Positions 22,715 through 34,749 of a stretch of 64,000 nucleotides of DNA are shown piece after piece. The notes beneath the pieces were generated by a model. That model was given only the letters and a program-made list of their open reading frames with translations, had not been told where the DNA came from and did no database searches. The first letter of the stretch is position 1, and every line of letters begins with the position of its first letter. This DNA comes from Zopfochytrium polystomum (Eukaryota > Chytridiomycota > Chytridiomycetes > Chytridiales > Chytridiaceae). Made by a program: the position numbers and the translations under genes. The stretch lies in the NCBI GenBank assembly GCA_025765615.1, contig JAIVFJ010000075.1, forward strand, positions 124,001-188,000. Direction: 5' to 3'.

Positions 22715-23302
22715 TGGCCACCGAAGGTGGTGAAACTTGCAATACTGGAAAACGAACCGAATCAGCTTTTCAAAAATCGCGTTTACTTCTACCTGCTCAT
22801 TTGCTAGTGAGGGGAAGAGATTGCTTTGATTTTTGCGTGGAAAGCGTTTTGGGATCGAAAATACACTTTCGGAAAAAATGAAAGGTGGTAAAGGGGGTTT
22901 TGGGAGAGGGAAAACAAAGGAAAATAATGTGCGTGGTGGTGTTTTGGATCGGAAGTACACTTTGAGGAACTGGAAGAAATGAAGAAGACGTGAAAAGGGA
23001 GTGCGGGAGACGAAGGAGTTGAAAAAAAAAAAAAACGAAGGCGCTCTGCAAGTCCGTCGCGTTCTGAAGGGAACAAAAAGAAGAAAACTATTTGCGTGGA
23101 GCGTTCTCAATCGAAAGTACACTTTGAGGAACTTCAAGAACGAAAAGGAGAGGTAGCAAGGAGTGCGGAAGATGAATCAGTTGAAAAAGAAAAACTCGCA
23201 CTGCATGTCCGCCACACTTTGGGAGACCATAAAAAGGTACCACATAAAAAATAAAAAAAGTCAGACAGAAATCTTTCAACAGCCCACCTGCCCCATCCAC
23301 GC
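22715..23302. other. stretch without a recognised gene
   Basis: Two similar blocks contain GTACACTTTGAGGAACT(T/G)AAGAA near 22955 and 23115, together with the related ACACTTTCGGAAAAA near 22865. They indicate a short imperfect tandem duplication. No coding evidence was found. Confidence 0.4.
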
Positions 23303-23649
23303 CTACACATCTCCCACCCCAACCCCTTCCCCCGCAACCCCATCCGCCGCCGGCGCCATCGCCATCGCCGCCCCCGCGCACCACCCAACCTCGTTCCTCA
23401 GCCCCGTCGGAACCATAGCCGGCTTCGGCATGGGCACGCACGCCGCCGTGAGGTCGAACGGTCGCGGCTCGGCGGCCAGTCGCGCAGGCGCGGTATCGGG
23501 TGGGACGGCGGCTGGGGCGCGTCGTTGGAACATGCTGTGGTGGTAGGAGAGGGGTCGCAGGTGTGGCGGGTAGGCGGCGAAGGAAGGGTGGATGCGGGGG
23601 TAGGGGTGGTGTGGGAAGGGGGTTATGAAGAGCGGCTTTTGGTAATGTT

Positions 23650-23680
<31 letters not shown>

Positions 23681-24032
23681 GTGGATGGTATTGTGGTTGA
23701 GTCAAACAGATCCAACGCTCAAAAATGATTCCAAAAAAAAAGAGAAATAAGAAAAACCTGCAGCTTCGTAACCCGAAACGCGCTTTTCCTCGTCCCAAAG
23801 GATCGCCCGCCGCAGTCGGCGCCCCAGTCGGCGGCGACGCGGTCCAAGATGTGGTTTCGTATCATGACGGTCGACTGGCTCGTTTGGGCGGAGGCCGCAC
23901 GCTGCGGCGATCGGTGCGGTGGTGGTTGTGGCGGCTCTTGTTCTGTTGGCGGTGAGTGGCGATCTTTTTTCGAAGCTTGCGGTTGAGGTGGCGGGTAGCG
24001 TTGCGGAGTTGGCGGCTGGTCGGGGTTAGAGA
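23303..24032 (-). CDS. uncharacterised gene, two exons recognisable
   Basis: The upstream exon (about 24032-23760) reads a Pro/Gln-rich stretch and then VMIRNHILDRVAADWGADCG, GRSFGTRKSAFRVTKLQ, up to a GTTTTT donor. The intron contains a 28-bp T tract (plus strand). The second exon (about 23636-23303, phase 0) reads PLFITPFPHHPYPRIHPSFA and ends GVGVGDV and a stop. An ATG within VMIRN is the only in-frame start, unless a first exon lies close to the divergent gene at 24140. No domain was recognised. Confidence 0.4.
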
Positions 24033-24139
24033 TTGCTTCTGTGAGTGTGTGTGTGTTTGTGTTTTTAAATTTTTTTGTTCAAATGGACAGAACAGCTATT
24101 AAGTGACAGCGACCACCCCACCACCCCCCCAAAGCAAAA

Positions 24140-26077
24140 ATGCTTTCAGCGAGTAGAAGTCCGACATCGACCCGCCGCCAAAGCACCACCGGCTTTCAAA
24201 CGTTCCGCGACGACAACGTCGCCCGGACTCCCGCCGTTCAACCACCGCCACCACCACCCCCCCAAGCGGCGGCGGCGGACTGGACTCACCTGAGCCACTT
24301 CTACCCCAGCCCGCCGGAAGGACGTCTGTGCCGCGACGACGAGGACATCGAAAGGGACGAGCTGACGCTGCGCGAGCTTTGCGGCTGGACTTCACTGCTC
24401 GACTCGCCCCTTGAAAACAGCCGCAGCCGCAGCGGCGATGAGGCCTTCCAGCACAAGCTGCTAGTAGGTCATCCGGATCCGCGCGCGACAGCCAAGCACG
24501 GGCACTGCCTCCACTGCGGTCGGAGCGGTGGCGGTGACGGAAGCAGCAGCACCAGCAGGAGCAGCAGCCGCGGCAGTGACGCGATGGGGGATCAACTCAC
24601 TGTGCCTCTCTCGTCCATCGCGGCCGACTTCGACAAGCTGAGCCTGTTTGACCGCTCAACAACTCGATCCGGACCGCACTTGTTGTCGTCGCCGTCGACG
24701 TCCTCATCCTCCCCCACCGCCGTCTTTACTCACCCGCGATTTGACGACGCTCCACCGACCCCGATGACGATCTCGGACGAATTGGTCGGCTGCGGACAAA
24801 GGGGCTCGGCGCGCTTCTTCGATCTGTCGCTCGGCTTTGATCCGATCGCGAGGGACACGTCGTCTGGATGTCGTTCAACTCTGCTAACCGCTCAACCCAT
24901 GATTTCGAATTGCGCAGTCGACAATTCTAGCCGCGCCACCGTGAGTGTGAGCCAACCTTTCAAGCTTTTTGCTTGGTCCAAACTTTCAACTTCATTTTTG
25001 ACCGTTCTTTATCACCCCATCCCCCGCTCAAAACAGAACCTCAACAGCACCCTCTCCCCAACAACGCACGATCCGTCGACCATACAAGCCTTCTTAAATC
25101 AACAGCATCTCATGGAAATGGCCGCGCAGGTTGCGAGAATCAGATACGCGAAGTCGTTGCGCAGCGAGAGCATTGCTTTAGTGAACCCGAATTTTATGAG
25201 GAACGGTCCCGTTTTGTGCTCGCTCGGGAATCAGTGCCATAGTCTTGGATGCCCTCTTGTCCATCCGCGTATGGTGAGAGTTGTTTTTCTTTCATTCTCT
25301 TTGAGCTTCGAACTTCATTTTTGACCGTTCTTTATCATTCCAACCCGCACGCAAAAAACAGGACCTCAATAGCACCCTCGCGCCAAGAACTCGCGATCTG
25401 TTGACGCTACAAGCCCACTTCAATCAGCGGTTGTTGGAAATGGCCGACCAGATTGCGACAATCAGAAACGCGACAACGTTGCGCAGGGACGACATTGCTG
25501 CAGTGAAGCCGACTTCCAGTCCGATTCTGTGCTCGCTTGGGAACGAGTGCCATAGTCTTGGATGCCCTCTTGTCCATCCGCGTATGGTAGGGTTTTTCTT
25601 TTTTTTTTTTTTTTTTTTTTTTTTTTGTGAACTTCCAACTTCATTCTTAAGCTTCTCCCATCCCGCAATAAAAAAATAGGACCTCAACAACACCCTCTCC
25701 CCAACAACTCGCGATCTGTCGACGCTACAAGCCCACTTCAATCAACAGCGTCTCCCGGAAGTAGCCGAGCAGATTGCGAGAATCAGAAACGCGACGACGA
25801 CCGTGTGGCAGGCACGCAGGGACGACATTGCTTCAGCGAAGCCGACGTCCATGAAGAACAGTCCGGTTCTGTGCCCGCTCAGGGACTGGTGCCACGATCA
25901 TGGGTGCCCTCTTTTCCATCCGCGCATCGTAAGTTTCTTTTTTTTTCTTCTATTTTTTTTTTGTAATTTTTTTTCCAGTCCTAACGTTGTGTCGCCTTTT
26001 GCATCCAAATTGCGCAGCCTTGTCGATACGGCGCTCAGTGCAAGTATGGCAAGAGATGCATGTTCCAGCATTTTTAA
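24140..26077 (+). CDS. CCCH zinc-finger (Nab2-type) RNA-binding protein, 5 exons
   Basis: Exons 24140-24940, 25037-25273, 25362-25586, 25680-25928 and 26018-26077, all phase 0, give 523 aa. Exon 1 is Ser/Pro-rich with a C-x2-C pair (HCLHCGR). Exons 2-4 are tandem duplicates, each encoding a helical segment (like MAAQVARIR) followed by a CCCH finger: CSLGNQCHSLGCPLVH, CSLGNECHSLGCPLVH, CPLRDWCHDHGCPLFH (C-x5-C-x4-C-x3-H). Exon 5 adds CRYGAQCKYGKRCMFQH (C-x5-C-x5-C-x3-H). This spacing is that of Nab2/ZC3H14-like fingers, which bind poly(A) RNA, so a nuclear mRNA role is inferred. The introns between the duplicated exons are also similar. It is divergent from the gene at 23.3-24.0 kb. Confidence 0.85.
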
Positions 26078-28409
26078 AGGTTGAGTGACTGGGCTCTTAT
26101 GCAGTGCCCCCTCCCGCGTGTTTTGATGAGAGCGTATGTTTCCGACAACCCACTCTTTTATTGACCTTATTTATTTTTTTTTAATTGACCGTGAGCGAAA
26201 GCAAACAATCTTTTGAGTGTGCGTCCGATTGTATGTGCCTTTATGCATGTATTTGACCCTTTTTTATTCTCGTTAAGTCGATTGAGCCCTTATCACTTTT
26301 GCTTTGGCTCTCTGCCATCAGCCCCCTCTCCCCTCCCGGCACCTTCCGAAATCTTCATCATTAATGCGTTGTCCCGCTGTTTGTTCTTTATTGTGCAACG
26401 ATCACCTGCCCCCTCTCCCTTTTATTTGATAAAACGAATTCTTACATCTGTGTCCGAGGTCGCGCTAACCATTTGGACCCCTTTGGAATGAAGAGCAAAT
26501 ATCAAGAGACTAATGAAACAAGTCAGTACAACTCCTTTCTCCTGCTGGTTGCTTTTTCACATCTTTAAAGGGGCGAAAATCCTCAATCGCTCCTTCTCCA
26601 GCACGGTATACTCGCCGCGCTTGGAGGCTTCTGCGACAAGTTTTTTTCGGCGTGAAAGGATGCAACGGGAGCCGGAACAACTGCATGGAACCTCCACGCT
26701 AAGGTGTGGGAGCGGGAATATGGCGGGGATGCGAGCATCGCTTCAAGCTCTGTGGGGGTCGGCTGTTCTTTGTTCGAGTCGCAGAAGGCCTCCGCCGTCC
26801 TTTCACGGGAGTGGCAACTGTCGGCCTCGCAGTCGATTTCGCTCAGAGAAGGCCTTTTTCACCCTACGACTGCCAGTTCAACGGCGGGGACTCGGGCCTT
26901 GGTTGCCATCGTATTTTCGAAATACTCGGTGCAGAGTTGATCTGGAGCTGAAATATTTGAATCCGGGAGGCCTCGCTGGGTTTCAAACTGGTGAACGTCT
27001 CGAGCACTGCGCTTGCTGCACTCCCACGGTTTGATCTTTGCTTCCTTTTTTCAGGTCTCAGGCCGGCTCTTACCCGAAAAAGGGGTGTTTCGTGAGTACT
27101 GTCGGTCAGCCCACGCTCGTCGTCGGATTCGTCAATACTCGCAATTCACAAAAAGTGCCCAAACTCCCGTCGTCATTCAATCACAATCACGTCTCTTAAC
27201 AGCGTGGTCCCAAGCATTCGACTTTCGGGAACGGTGACCGTGTGGAGGGCAGCGGCAAACACATTGAGGAGCCTCAAAGTTCATTTTTTTTACACTATGA
27301 CCGGGATGTATCCGACGCTACAGCATTCCCAGCGCAATCCTCTCAGTCCCAACGCATAATCACCGATAAGTCTCCACTTTTTCTCGACAACAGTCTGTCC
27401 ACCTGGAGCTCCTTAAACTGCGTCTAAGACCTCGGGAACCGCAGATTCTTTTCACGGTACCCACGGGCTTTCAATTTTTGAAGGCTGGAACTTATCTCAC
27501 GCTGTGTCAATCGGGTGGATACTAGTTTCGCGAACTCGAGTTCTTTGGCGAATGCTACTGGCCAAGAAATTGGGAACTCGGCAAGGACGGCATTCCATGG
27601 AGACAAGACCAAGGACTTTGGCGGGCCAAGCGCTCTGGACGTGTTCTGGAATCCTGCTCCCGGAACCCCAACATCGTCTTCCGCGATACCACTTCCGTTG
27701 CCGGAACTGCAACCTCGACTGGCATACCATCGCAAAAGCTCCCAGACGTTGTCTTCGACACCGGACCACACAAACACTTCCCGCTGACGATGTCAAGAAC
27801 GCCAAGAAGTTTCGCCGGAGTCTTCCAAGACCCGTCGACCAGACACTCGAGCTCTGTGCGACGAATTTCATCCAAGCAAAACAAGGTCGACTCGCGGCTC
27901 CGCACACAGGTCGTCGAGCGCGAAGTGTCGGTTCGTGGTAGCCGAGATTCGATCGGATTGACGCACTGCTCGCATGCGAATGGCAATGGAGAAAGAGGAC
28001 GGTTGGGGGTGGTGGAGTATGGGTCCGCACTTATCCACGCTCCAAAGCCTCTCACAAGTGGAAGAACGACCGGGCCCGACACAAAATGAAATTCACCAGA
28101 AGTCAAATGGGAAAAAGCTTAGGGTCGCCTTTTTTTTTCATTTCCCCCCTCGCGATGCTGGCATGAGGAGTCAGGTAGGAAGGGCCGAGAAGAAAGAAAA
28201 GAAAAGAGGCTGTGGTCGGGCTTGGAGGGCGGCGGGACAGTTGAGGAAGTAATGGAACAAGAAACATATCGGATGAAGAGGCAATAGGATTCTGCGGGGA
28301 AAAAAAAAAAAAAAGCAACTTTTTTTTTTTTTTTTTTTTTTCAGCACAACAAGCCATCCCAAGAGAAGCAGAATCCCTTCAAAGGTGAAGAGCGTCGAAA
28401 GAGACGAGA
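26078..28409. other. stretch without a recognised gene
   Basis: There are only fragmentary ORFs on both strands with no recognisable domain. At 28303-28341 an A run is followed by a T run. The T run (28320-28341) is the downstream poly(A)-like tract of the minus-strand gene at 28410. Confidence 0.4.
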
Positions 28410-29732
28410 TCAATACGTGTCGACGACCCACACGCGGACGTCGCCGTCGCACACACTGAACACGCGCGCCCCCGCGACGGCGAGCCCGGCGCACCTTCCC
28501 ACCTCCGTGTCGGTCGGCGCATACACGACCCGGGCCGTCGCGAGGGATTTCCACTCGACCTGCGTGATGGCCCCAGTCACCGCCTGAACGTACAAGTAGT
28601 CGCCGCTCAGCACGGCCCGCACCACGCGTCCGACGTCCACGTTCTTCCTCGACGACCAAGCGATCGCCGGGACGGGCACGTTCGGGTCGATGGGGAGCAG
28701 TGCCACCGCCGGAACGGCGACTAGTCCGCCGGCGGGGTCCGCGGCAGGGTAGACGACGGATCCGCTGGCGAAGAGGACGGCCCCCGCGGTGGAGGATGCG
28801 TCGGCGTCGGAGGGCAGCCGGGAGGCGTCGGCGGCCGCGAACGAGGTCGCGGCGGACCCAACGGTGCGCACGGTATTGTCGCCGCTGACGGCGTACAGCC
28901 GGGGTTGCGGGTTCGCGGCTTCGTCGCACACCAGCCGCAGGGTGCCGTTTAGCGCGTAGCCGCCCTGCTGAGGCGGGAAGTACAATTTCGTCGCCGCGAT
29001 CGGTATACCGCCGTCGGTCGCCCGGAGCACGGCGACGGCGCCGGTGCCGTTCACGGCGACGACGTGCCCGCCGCAGAAGGCCCACGCGCGGAGGTCGGGC
29101 GCGAGGTGGAAGGTCTCGACGGGCGCGGTCTGGTTGTTGTCGGCTGGGGCGGCGGGGACGCACGAGAGTGTGCCGCTGCCGGCGGCGACCAGGCAGAGGC
29201 GCTGCGGCTGGCCGGGCAGCGAGACCGGCAGCGGCTGCTGGCTGGAACCTGCGACGGTCGGGTCAACGCGCGGGAGGATGCTCGCGACGCCGTTGGGGGC
29301 GGCGGTCGATTTGGTCGTGCTGCTGCTGTCTTGGGCGGTGGCGGTGGCGCTGAGGGTGAAGAGGCGCGGGCGGCCGTCGGCGGTGACGACGGCTACGGCC
29401 AGGATCTGGCCGTCCAGGAGCACAGCGAGGCGCGAGGCGGGGTCGGCTGCGGTGGTGCCGTTTTCGCTGACGACGATGCCTTCGGCGGGGATCAGCAGCT
29501 GCGAGCCGCCAAACGGGGCTTGTTGAGATGCCTTCTGTTTGCCGACGACGAAGACGACCGCGAGGATGACGCTGGCAGCGGCAGCGACGAGCGCGAGGAG
29601 GGTGACGGCGGTGACGAGGATGCGCTTTCGGGTTCGGGCCGTGGCGGTCGCTGGGGCAGCAGCCGGGTCGACTTTAGCGTCGCCGTCGCTGGGCAGGGGC
29701 AGCTTTTCGTCCTTCTCGTCGATGTTGCTCAT
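28410..29732 (-). CDS. single-pass (type II) membrane protein, intronless, copy 1
   Basis: An uninterrupted 440-codon frame. The N-terminus is charged and cytosolic in character, then RKRI precedes a membrane helix (LVTAVTLLALVAAAASVILA, about residues 38-60). The rest is a Val/Ala/Gly-rich ectodomain of beta-strand character with possible N-glycosylation sites (NGT, NQT), ending VWVVDTY. A repeat-poor beta-propeller-like fold is possible, but no family was recognised. A near-identical inverted copy lies at 42252-43576. Similarity stops close to the ATG and shortly after the stop, and each copy is followed by a homopolymer A tract (here 68 bp beyond the stop). Lack of introns and the A tract suggest origin by retroposition. 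Confidence 0.75.
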   Translation of the reverse strand: MSNIDEKDEKLPLPSDGDAKVDPAAAPATATARTRKRILVTAVTLLALVAAAASVILAVVFVVGKQKASQQAPFGGSQLLIPAEGIVVSENGTTAADPASRLAVLLDGQILAVAVVTADGRPRLFTLSATATAQDSSSTTKSTAAPNGVASILPRVDPTVAGSSQQPLPVSLPGQPQRLCLVAAGSGTLSCVPAAPADNNQTAPVETFHLAPDLRAWAFCGGHVVAVNGTGAVAVLRATDGGIPIAATKLYFPPQQGGYALNGTLRLVCDEAANPQPRLYAVSGDNTVRTVGSAATSFAAADASRLPSDADASSTAGAVLFASGSVVYPAADPAGGLVAVPAVALLPIDPNVPVPAIAWSSRKNVDVGRVVRAVLSGDYLYVQAVTGAITQVEWKSLATARVVYAPTDTEVGRCAGLAVAGARVFSVCDGDVRVWVVDTY

Positions 29733-29980
29733 GGCCGGAGGGGGGGTGGGGCGTAGTTAGTTGCGCGCGAGGGCTGGTCGAGTGCCCGGTCCTTTGTGTT
29801 CAGTAAATGTGGATGTTTGGAAGGTAGGCCTGGCAAGGCCGCTTGCATTGACAGAGAGACAAAATGTAAGGACGGACTGGCAGACAGACAGACAGACGGT
29901 GGGAAGTGTCTTGCCCGCCCTCCGCTGCCCTGCCGTGTTGCGAGAAGCCAGCAAGACAGGTAGGTCGAACGACTGACAGG

Positions 29981-30523
29981 TCAGGGCCTGTTCGCTAACC
30001 CTGCCGTGTTGGTCTGTCGCTCCTGCAAGCAATTTTCGAACCAATTCCCTGGTGAGGTGGAGTGCTGATCTCCACAGGAGGAAAGACACTTCCCCAAATT
30101 TTGAGGATGCTTGGGCCAAGTGCCATACTGCAGACAAATCCTCCCAAAAATCGGTCTGCCGCAAATTCCAACACCGGCTCGCTTCCACCTCGCGAAGAGG
30201 TGGTGCCGAAGAATACCGATGGCAGAATCGTTGTGCACAATGTTACTGGGAAAGTCACTGCCGGTTTCAGTCATCGGTTGTACTGGGTAGAACCGATCCA
30301 AGCGGGGTGCTCGGACCCAGAAGTCTGGATTTTGAAATGGGGGAACCTGCCGTTCTGGGGGGTTGATTTGAACGTTTCGATACTTCTCTTCAACCGTGTG
30401 CAACAAGTTCTCGTTGGCTAAGTGGGCAAAGAGCTCGTGGGTCCACTTTGGGAGATCTTGGGACCCTTGGAGCGGGTTAGTTATCAGCGCAACTCGGCGA
30501 AAGTCGGTAGTGTTGGTGGACAT
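29981..30523 (-). CDS. hypothetical 180-aa ORF
   Basis: The ATG at 30523 opens a continuous frame beginning MSTNTTDFRRVALITNPLQG and containing KWTHELFAHLANENLLHTVE. The composition is protein-like (mixed hydrophobic, aromatic and charged residues), unlike neighbouring chance ORFs. No family was recognised. It might be a fragment of a mobile-element gene. No partner genes lie near it. Confidence 0.35.
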   Translation of the reverse strand: MSTNTTDFRRVALITNPLQGSQDLPKWTHELFAHLANENLLHTVEEKYRNVQINPPERQVPPFQNPDFWVRAPRLDRFYPVQPMTETGSDFPSNIVHNDSAIGILRHHLFARWKRAGVGICGRPIFGRICLQYGTWPKHPQNLGKCLSSCGDQHSTSPGNWFENCLQERQTNTAGLANRP

Positions 30524-33130
30524 TTGCGTGTGTGTGAACTACAGCTCGAAGCCAATACGGGGCGTGATATTTTGCTAACACGAATTTTTCTCGAGGGTTT
30601 AGCTCCGTTGCTGTGACTCTTAATCTGATAGAAATCAGGTGCTTCTGGAATGAAGTCGACGTACCTTCTAGAAGTCAAGGTGATGGTGGTTGGGTTGATG
30701 TAGTTAATGATGCAATTCGTTACACACACACACTATTTATCCATCTCCTTAGCGCCTCACTCTCCTCAGCGCCTCATGACGGTGGTCGCACGTGATGCAC
30801 CGGAATTCTAACAGCCTCAGGGACGAACACTGAATCGAGAAGCTCGTCAGAGCTCGTCTATCAACCTCCCACGTTCAGGATCGTATCCCGCAAAGAAATA
30901 ATCCTGCCAGACGTTTAACCATCAGCTTTCCAGTCGAAGACGACGCTAAGTCGAATTGTATGGGCGCTCCTTTGCAATTAAGCCTACAGTTTTGTTCGGA
31001 AACTGTTTTTCAACGGCGCCGAGCAGAGTGAAAAAACGAGGCTGTTGTAGATGAGGTGCTGTTTACCGAAGTTCGGTGCAACGAGTTCGCCTTGGACGGG
31101 CCACGATGAATCCAACGATAATACTCCGCCGCTTAAACCACCAGCCATCTGCCCTCCCCGTGGCACCGTTCTCAACTTGTAATTTCAGACGCAGCAACAG
31201 CGTCCATTTTCATGGTTTATTCATCGCTTTTGCCATCTCAAGCCGACAATCAGATTATTTCATTCAATTTTAGGAAAGATCAATTGAGGTGGTTTCTTTT
31301 CTCCACTCACAGCTGGAAAATCCGGTTTTACAGCGGGGAAACCTCTGTGAGGTTGAAATAGATTCGGCAATGGAACTCTAAATGTAATTTTTTTGCTTCT
31401 ACGGATTTGCAGCGAAACAGCGTCCACCTCTCCACTGCCATCTTTCAGGCTCTCTCTTCTGCAAGCATCCAGTGAAAGACCAGATCTAGTTTTTCGTTTG
31501 GTGCTGCTGACAGTCGATTCGATGATGTTATCCCACTGGTGCAACTCTAGGAATGTCGACTGATGCGATTCGGGCCGCTGCGTGACAGATTAGTCCAAAA
31601 AATGTGCCTCAGATGAGTCGCCGGTGTTTAGGCTCCTAGCAATTTTGTTTGTTTGTCTTGTCGAAATTCAACGAGCGTGGACAGAATTCACCAGATTGCT
31701 GCATGTGATTTCACAGTGTTTGCTGAAATGAAGAAACGGAAATTAAGTCAAGTCAGATGCAAGTCTAAGCAAAGGCTAGGTGGAACTGTTCAGGAAATAA
31801 GTGAAATATTTTTTTCAGCCACGCTTCTTTCAGCCTTCAGCCTGTTCTTCTTGCCATATCAATCGACCTGCCAGCATCAAAATAATTGTTCACGGCACTC
31901 AAGTTACAATCTTGTGGGGATAGTGTTAAACTCATTGGTCGCTGACAGTGGTATTTGCCCAGAGGTGTTGAAAGGTCGAAAACCACTCAAGCTCTGCAGC
32001 TGAGGTAGCCTTCGAGAGAAGACCTGCTTGAAATTGGCGCTGTTGTGCTCACTGGCTGCATAGCAGTTGATCAACGATTTGAGTCGCTTGTGAACAGCCA
32101 TCAACGTCATCCTCTGTTGCGCCAAATGGTTGAGGTCCTCTTCTTGATAGCCGATGTTAAAGTTCGCAAGCTCCTTTGAGTGTATTGTTGGTGCAACAAA
32201 TTGGGAAATATCTTTGTGATGAGCCTGTGGGAATGGGGGAGTGCCTCTGAAAGATTCTCATCACATCGTTAACTTGGTTCTGTTGTGCGACAGTAGGTCG
32301 AGCTGCCGAGCATCTGGTGGCCCAAGACTCGCCCCATAAATTTGTTCAGGTTTTTTGCGGAAGATATTAGTTGTCAAAATTTGTGCACTGGGCAATTGAA
32401 GATCTTCCAAGGCGACAGTGTTGGATGTTCAGGTGGCCTTGCTGGGAGGCAATGGTAGCCTGTTACATCTCGCTGATTTGGCCAAAACTCCATGGAGTAG
32501 AGGATAGTTGGAGAGATTGGATTAACCCTTTGATGCGAAATGTGAGGAAACAAGTGACATGGCTCTCTGGATTTATTCGTATCAAATGGCACTGTAAAGC
32601 AATGATGTCACGTCTGTGTGAGACTACACCCAGGTCTCAGTGATAAAGTCTAGGGATTTTATTCGCAAAAACAAGCGTACCTGTCATAAAACCGCAAGGG
32701 TCAGGACCCCTATTATTATTCCCGGTTCCTTAGTTTCCAAGGCGTTATCAAAGTGTATTTGCGGATAACCCATCTTTATTATTGGGCCTGCTTTTACTTC
32801 TTTTGTCTTAACAGTTTCCATTGCGCCAGGGTTTTCTCAACATATTTTCTTTTTCTGTGACTAACGGAGACTGCCCGACTGCCTTGGGATGGGGTGCCTG
32901 ACAGGCTGTACCCCAAGCCCGCCTAATTTATTATTTATTTTTGGCACTTGTACATACACGCATAGGGTTGAGGGGACTTAGAGCATTTGTGGTGGATGCT
33001 CCAAGTCAGGGGGGGTTGACTTGTCAATTTCTCTCTCTCTGTTTTTGGGCCATTTCTCTTTTTCCTTTTTTCTTGAATTTGATTTCTGTCCTTTGGCACC
33101 AATACAGAGTTCCTTGAAATCCATCTTGTT
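30524..33130. other. stretch without a recognised gene
   Basis: ORFs are short and unsupported on both strands. The base composition falls towards AT-rich from about 31.5 kb, leading into the repeat compartment. Confidence 0.4.
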
Positions 33131-33240
33131 AGGCAGAACTGAATGGTTAGCAGCAAGAGGCAAAAGACTGACCCGAACCTATTGTGACTGTCAGTTATTG
33201 TTCTCACGATGCCCATGGGAGAGTGAGCCACTGCCAATGC
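33131..33240 (+). repeat. dispersed repeat, uninterrupted copy
   Basis: This matches 6080-6155 joined to 6465-6482 and shows the sequence before the solo LTR inserted at 6156: ...GATGCCCATGGGAGAGTGAGCC. Confidence 0.65.
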
Positions 33241-33292
33241 AGACCTGGGCACTGGCTAAATACTCCGAGTATTAAGTGGAACGGAAACCCAG

Positions 33293-33530
33293 TGTCAACA
33301 GTTTTTTTCCTCCTCCTCTGCTCAAGCAGATAATATAGGAGAGGTTTTTAACCTGTGCCAGTCACGCTTGCCTAGCAACTATTACAGTGTGTATATCATC
33401 ATCATGTATCAATAATTCATAACAGAGTTTTTTCTCTTTCTCTCCAAGTTGGGGAGAAGGACCACCCACAAACACACATCTCCACTTCATTCACTCCTTC
33501 CACTCACTCACTCAGAGTAGACTGTTTACA
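33293..33530 (-). mobile_element. MITE-like element, family 1, inverted copy
   Basis: Ends TGTCAACAGT and ACTGTTTACA form the 10-bp inverted repeat with one mismatch. The interior is the reverse complement of 8412-8651. It is 238 bp with no ORF. Confidence 0.6.
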
Positions 33531-34749
33531 CATCTGGCTCGCGACAGTGAGGGTAGTGAGAAGTGGTACACACCCAGGTGAGTACATGGTCCCTTCGTGG
33601 GCTCCTCTTGAGGGGCCATGGGTGGGGAATCTGTGTTGGAGTGAGGATCACAGACACTCGCCTCCTGCAGAGGCGACGGCGGTGGCGATGGCGGTGGCGT
33701 CGTTGACCCTGTGAGGTTGTTGGTGGCTGCGCCCTGTGCGGTCCGCCACACCTGAGAGTTCGATCTACGAGCGCCTGCCTTGGTCCTATTGCTGTGAGAG
33801 CGAGATGTGTGAATATGAGTGCGATGCAATGAGCCTGTTAGTCAAGTGATCATGCCGACGCAGCCTGGCGGGGTGCATGTATGATCACAGGTGTTTCTGC
33901 ATGCGAGTTCCCTGCTGGCAACCTTCCGACCACTAGATAGTCGACTCCCTTCTCTCTCTCCCCTCCGTCGCTGGCGACGACGAGGGCTCCCGCAGGACTG
34001 TCTGCGACGAGGGGCGCTAGGTTGCACCCTGTCCGTCGCATCGCTATTAACCGCTCCTGTTGTATTTGAGATTAGGTTCCTGAGATAAAAACCCCTGTTT
34101 CCCTCTTCTCTCTCTTTATTCTGCGGTTGTGTTACACCCTTGGGAGTGCCCTTCCGTTTTCCCTCGCATGGGCCTGTGGCCTTGCTAGTAATCGGTGCTC
34201 CGGCACTGATCCCTCAGAGGATTGTCCCTCTGAATGTTCATTCTTTGTGTTTGAGACCCCTGTTAGACAGATCAGTAGGCTTCGTAGACTAGGCAAGTAG
34301 TAGGGTTGAAACACCCCCAAGACAACAGCCCAATAAAGTTAGTTTTGGCCTATTATTTGCTTTCCCTCACTCTATGGCCCAGATCCCAGGGTCAAAGGAG
34401 TGAGTATAGTCTCACATCTGCCTGTGGATTGAAACCTTGGGAACCTTATCCAGTACTTATACAGGGCTTAAATACCTTCAGGACAGATCAGACCAACGTT
34501 GTATACTCCAACAGACATGTCCATGGAACGAGATTTGCGCTGGTGTGCCTGACCATCGAGTTTGGGGCAGTGGCTGTCCCAGTGGACAGTAAACAGGCAG
34601 CAATTTCAGGGGAATTTCCATATAATAATATCATCAAATAGAAACCAGACCTTTCCAACATTTCATTTCTCTCTCTATTGCGCTTGTTTCCATTTCCTGC
34701 GCAGCAGCAGCTGTTACTGCTGCTATCAATTTGCAAGGCACTCTCCACT
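33531..34749. other. stretch without a recognised gene
   Basis: Contains a moderately GC-rich segment (33.56-34.05 kb) with no convincing reading frame. It may be a decayed gene fragment or repeat. Confidence 0.35.
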
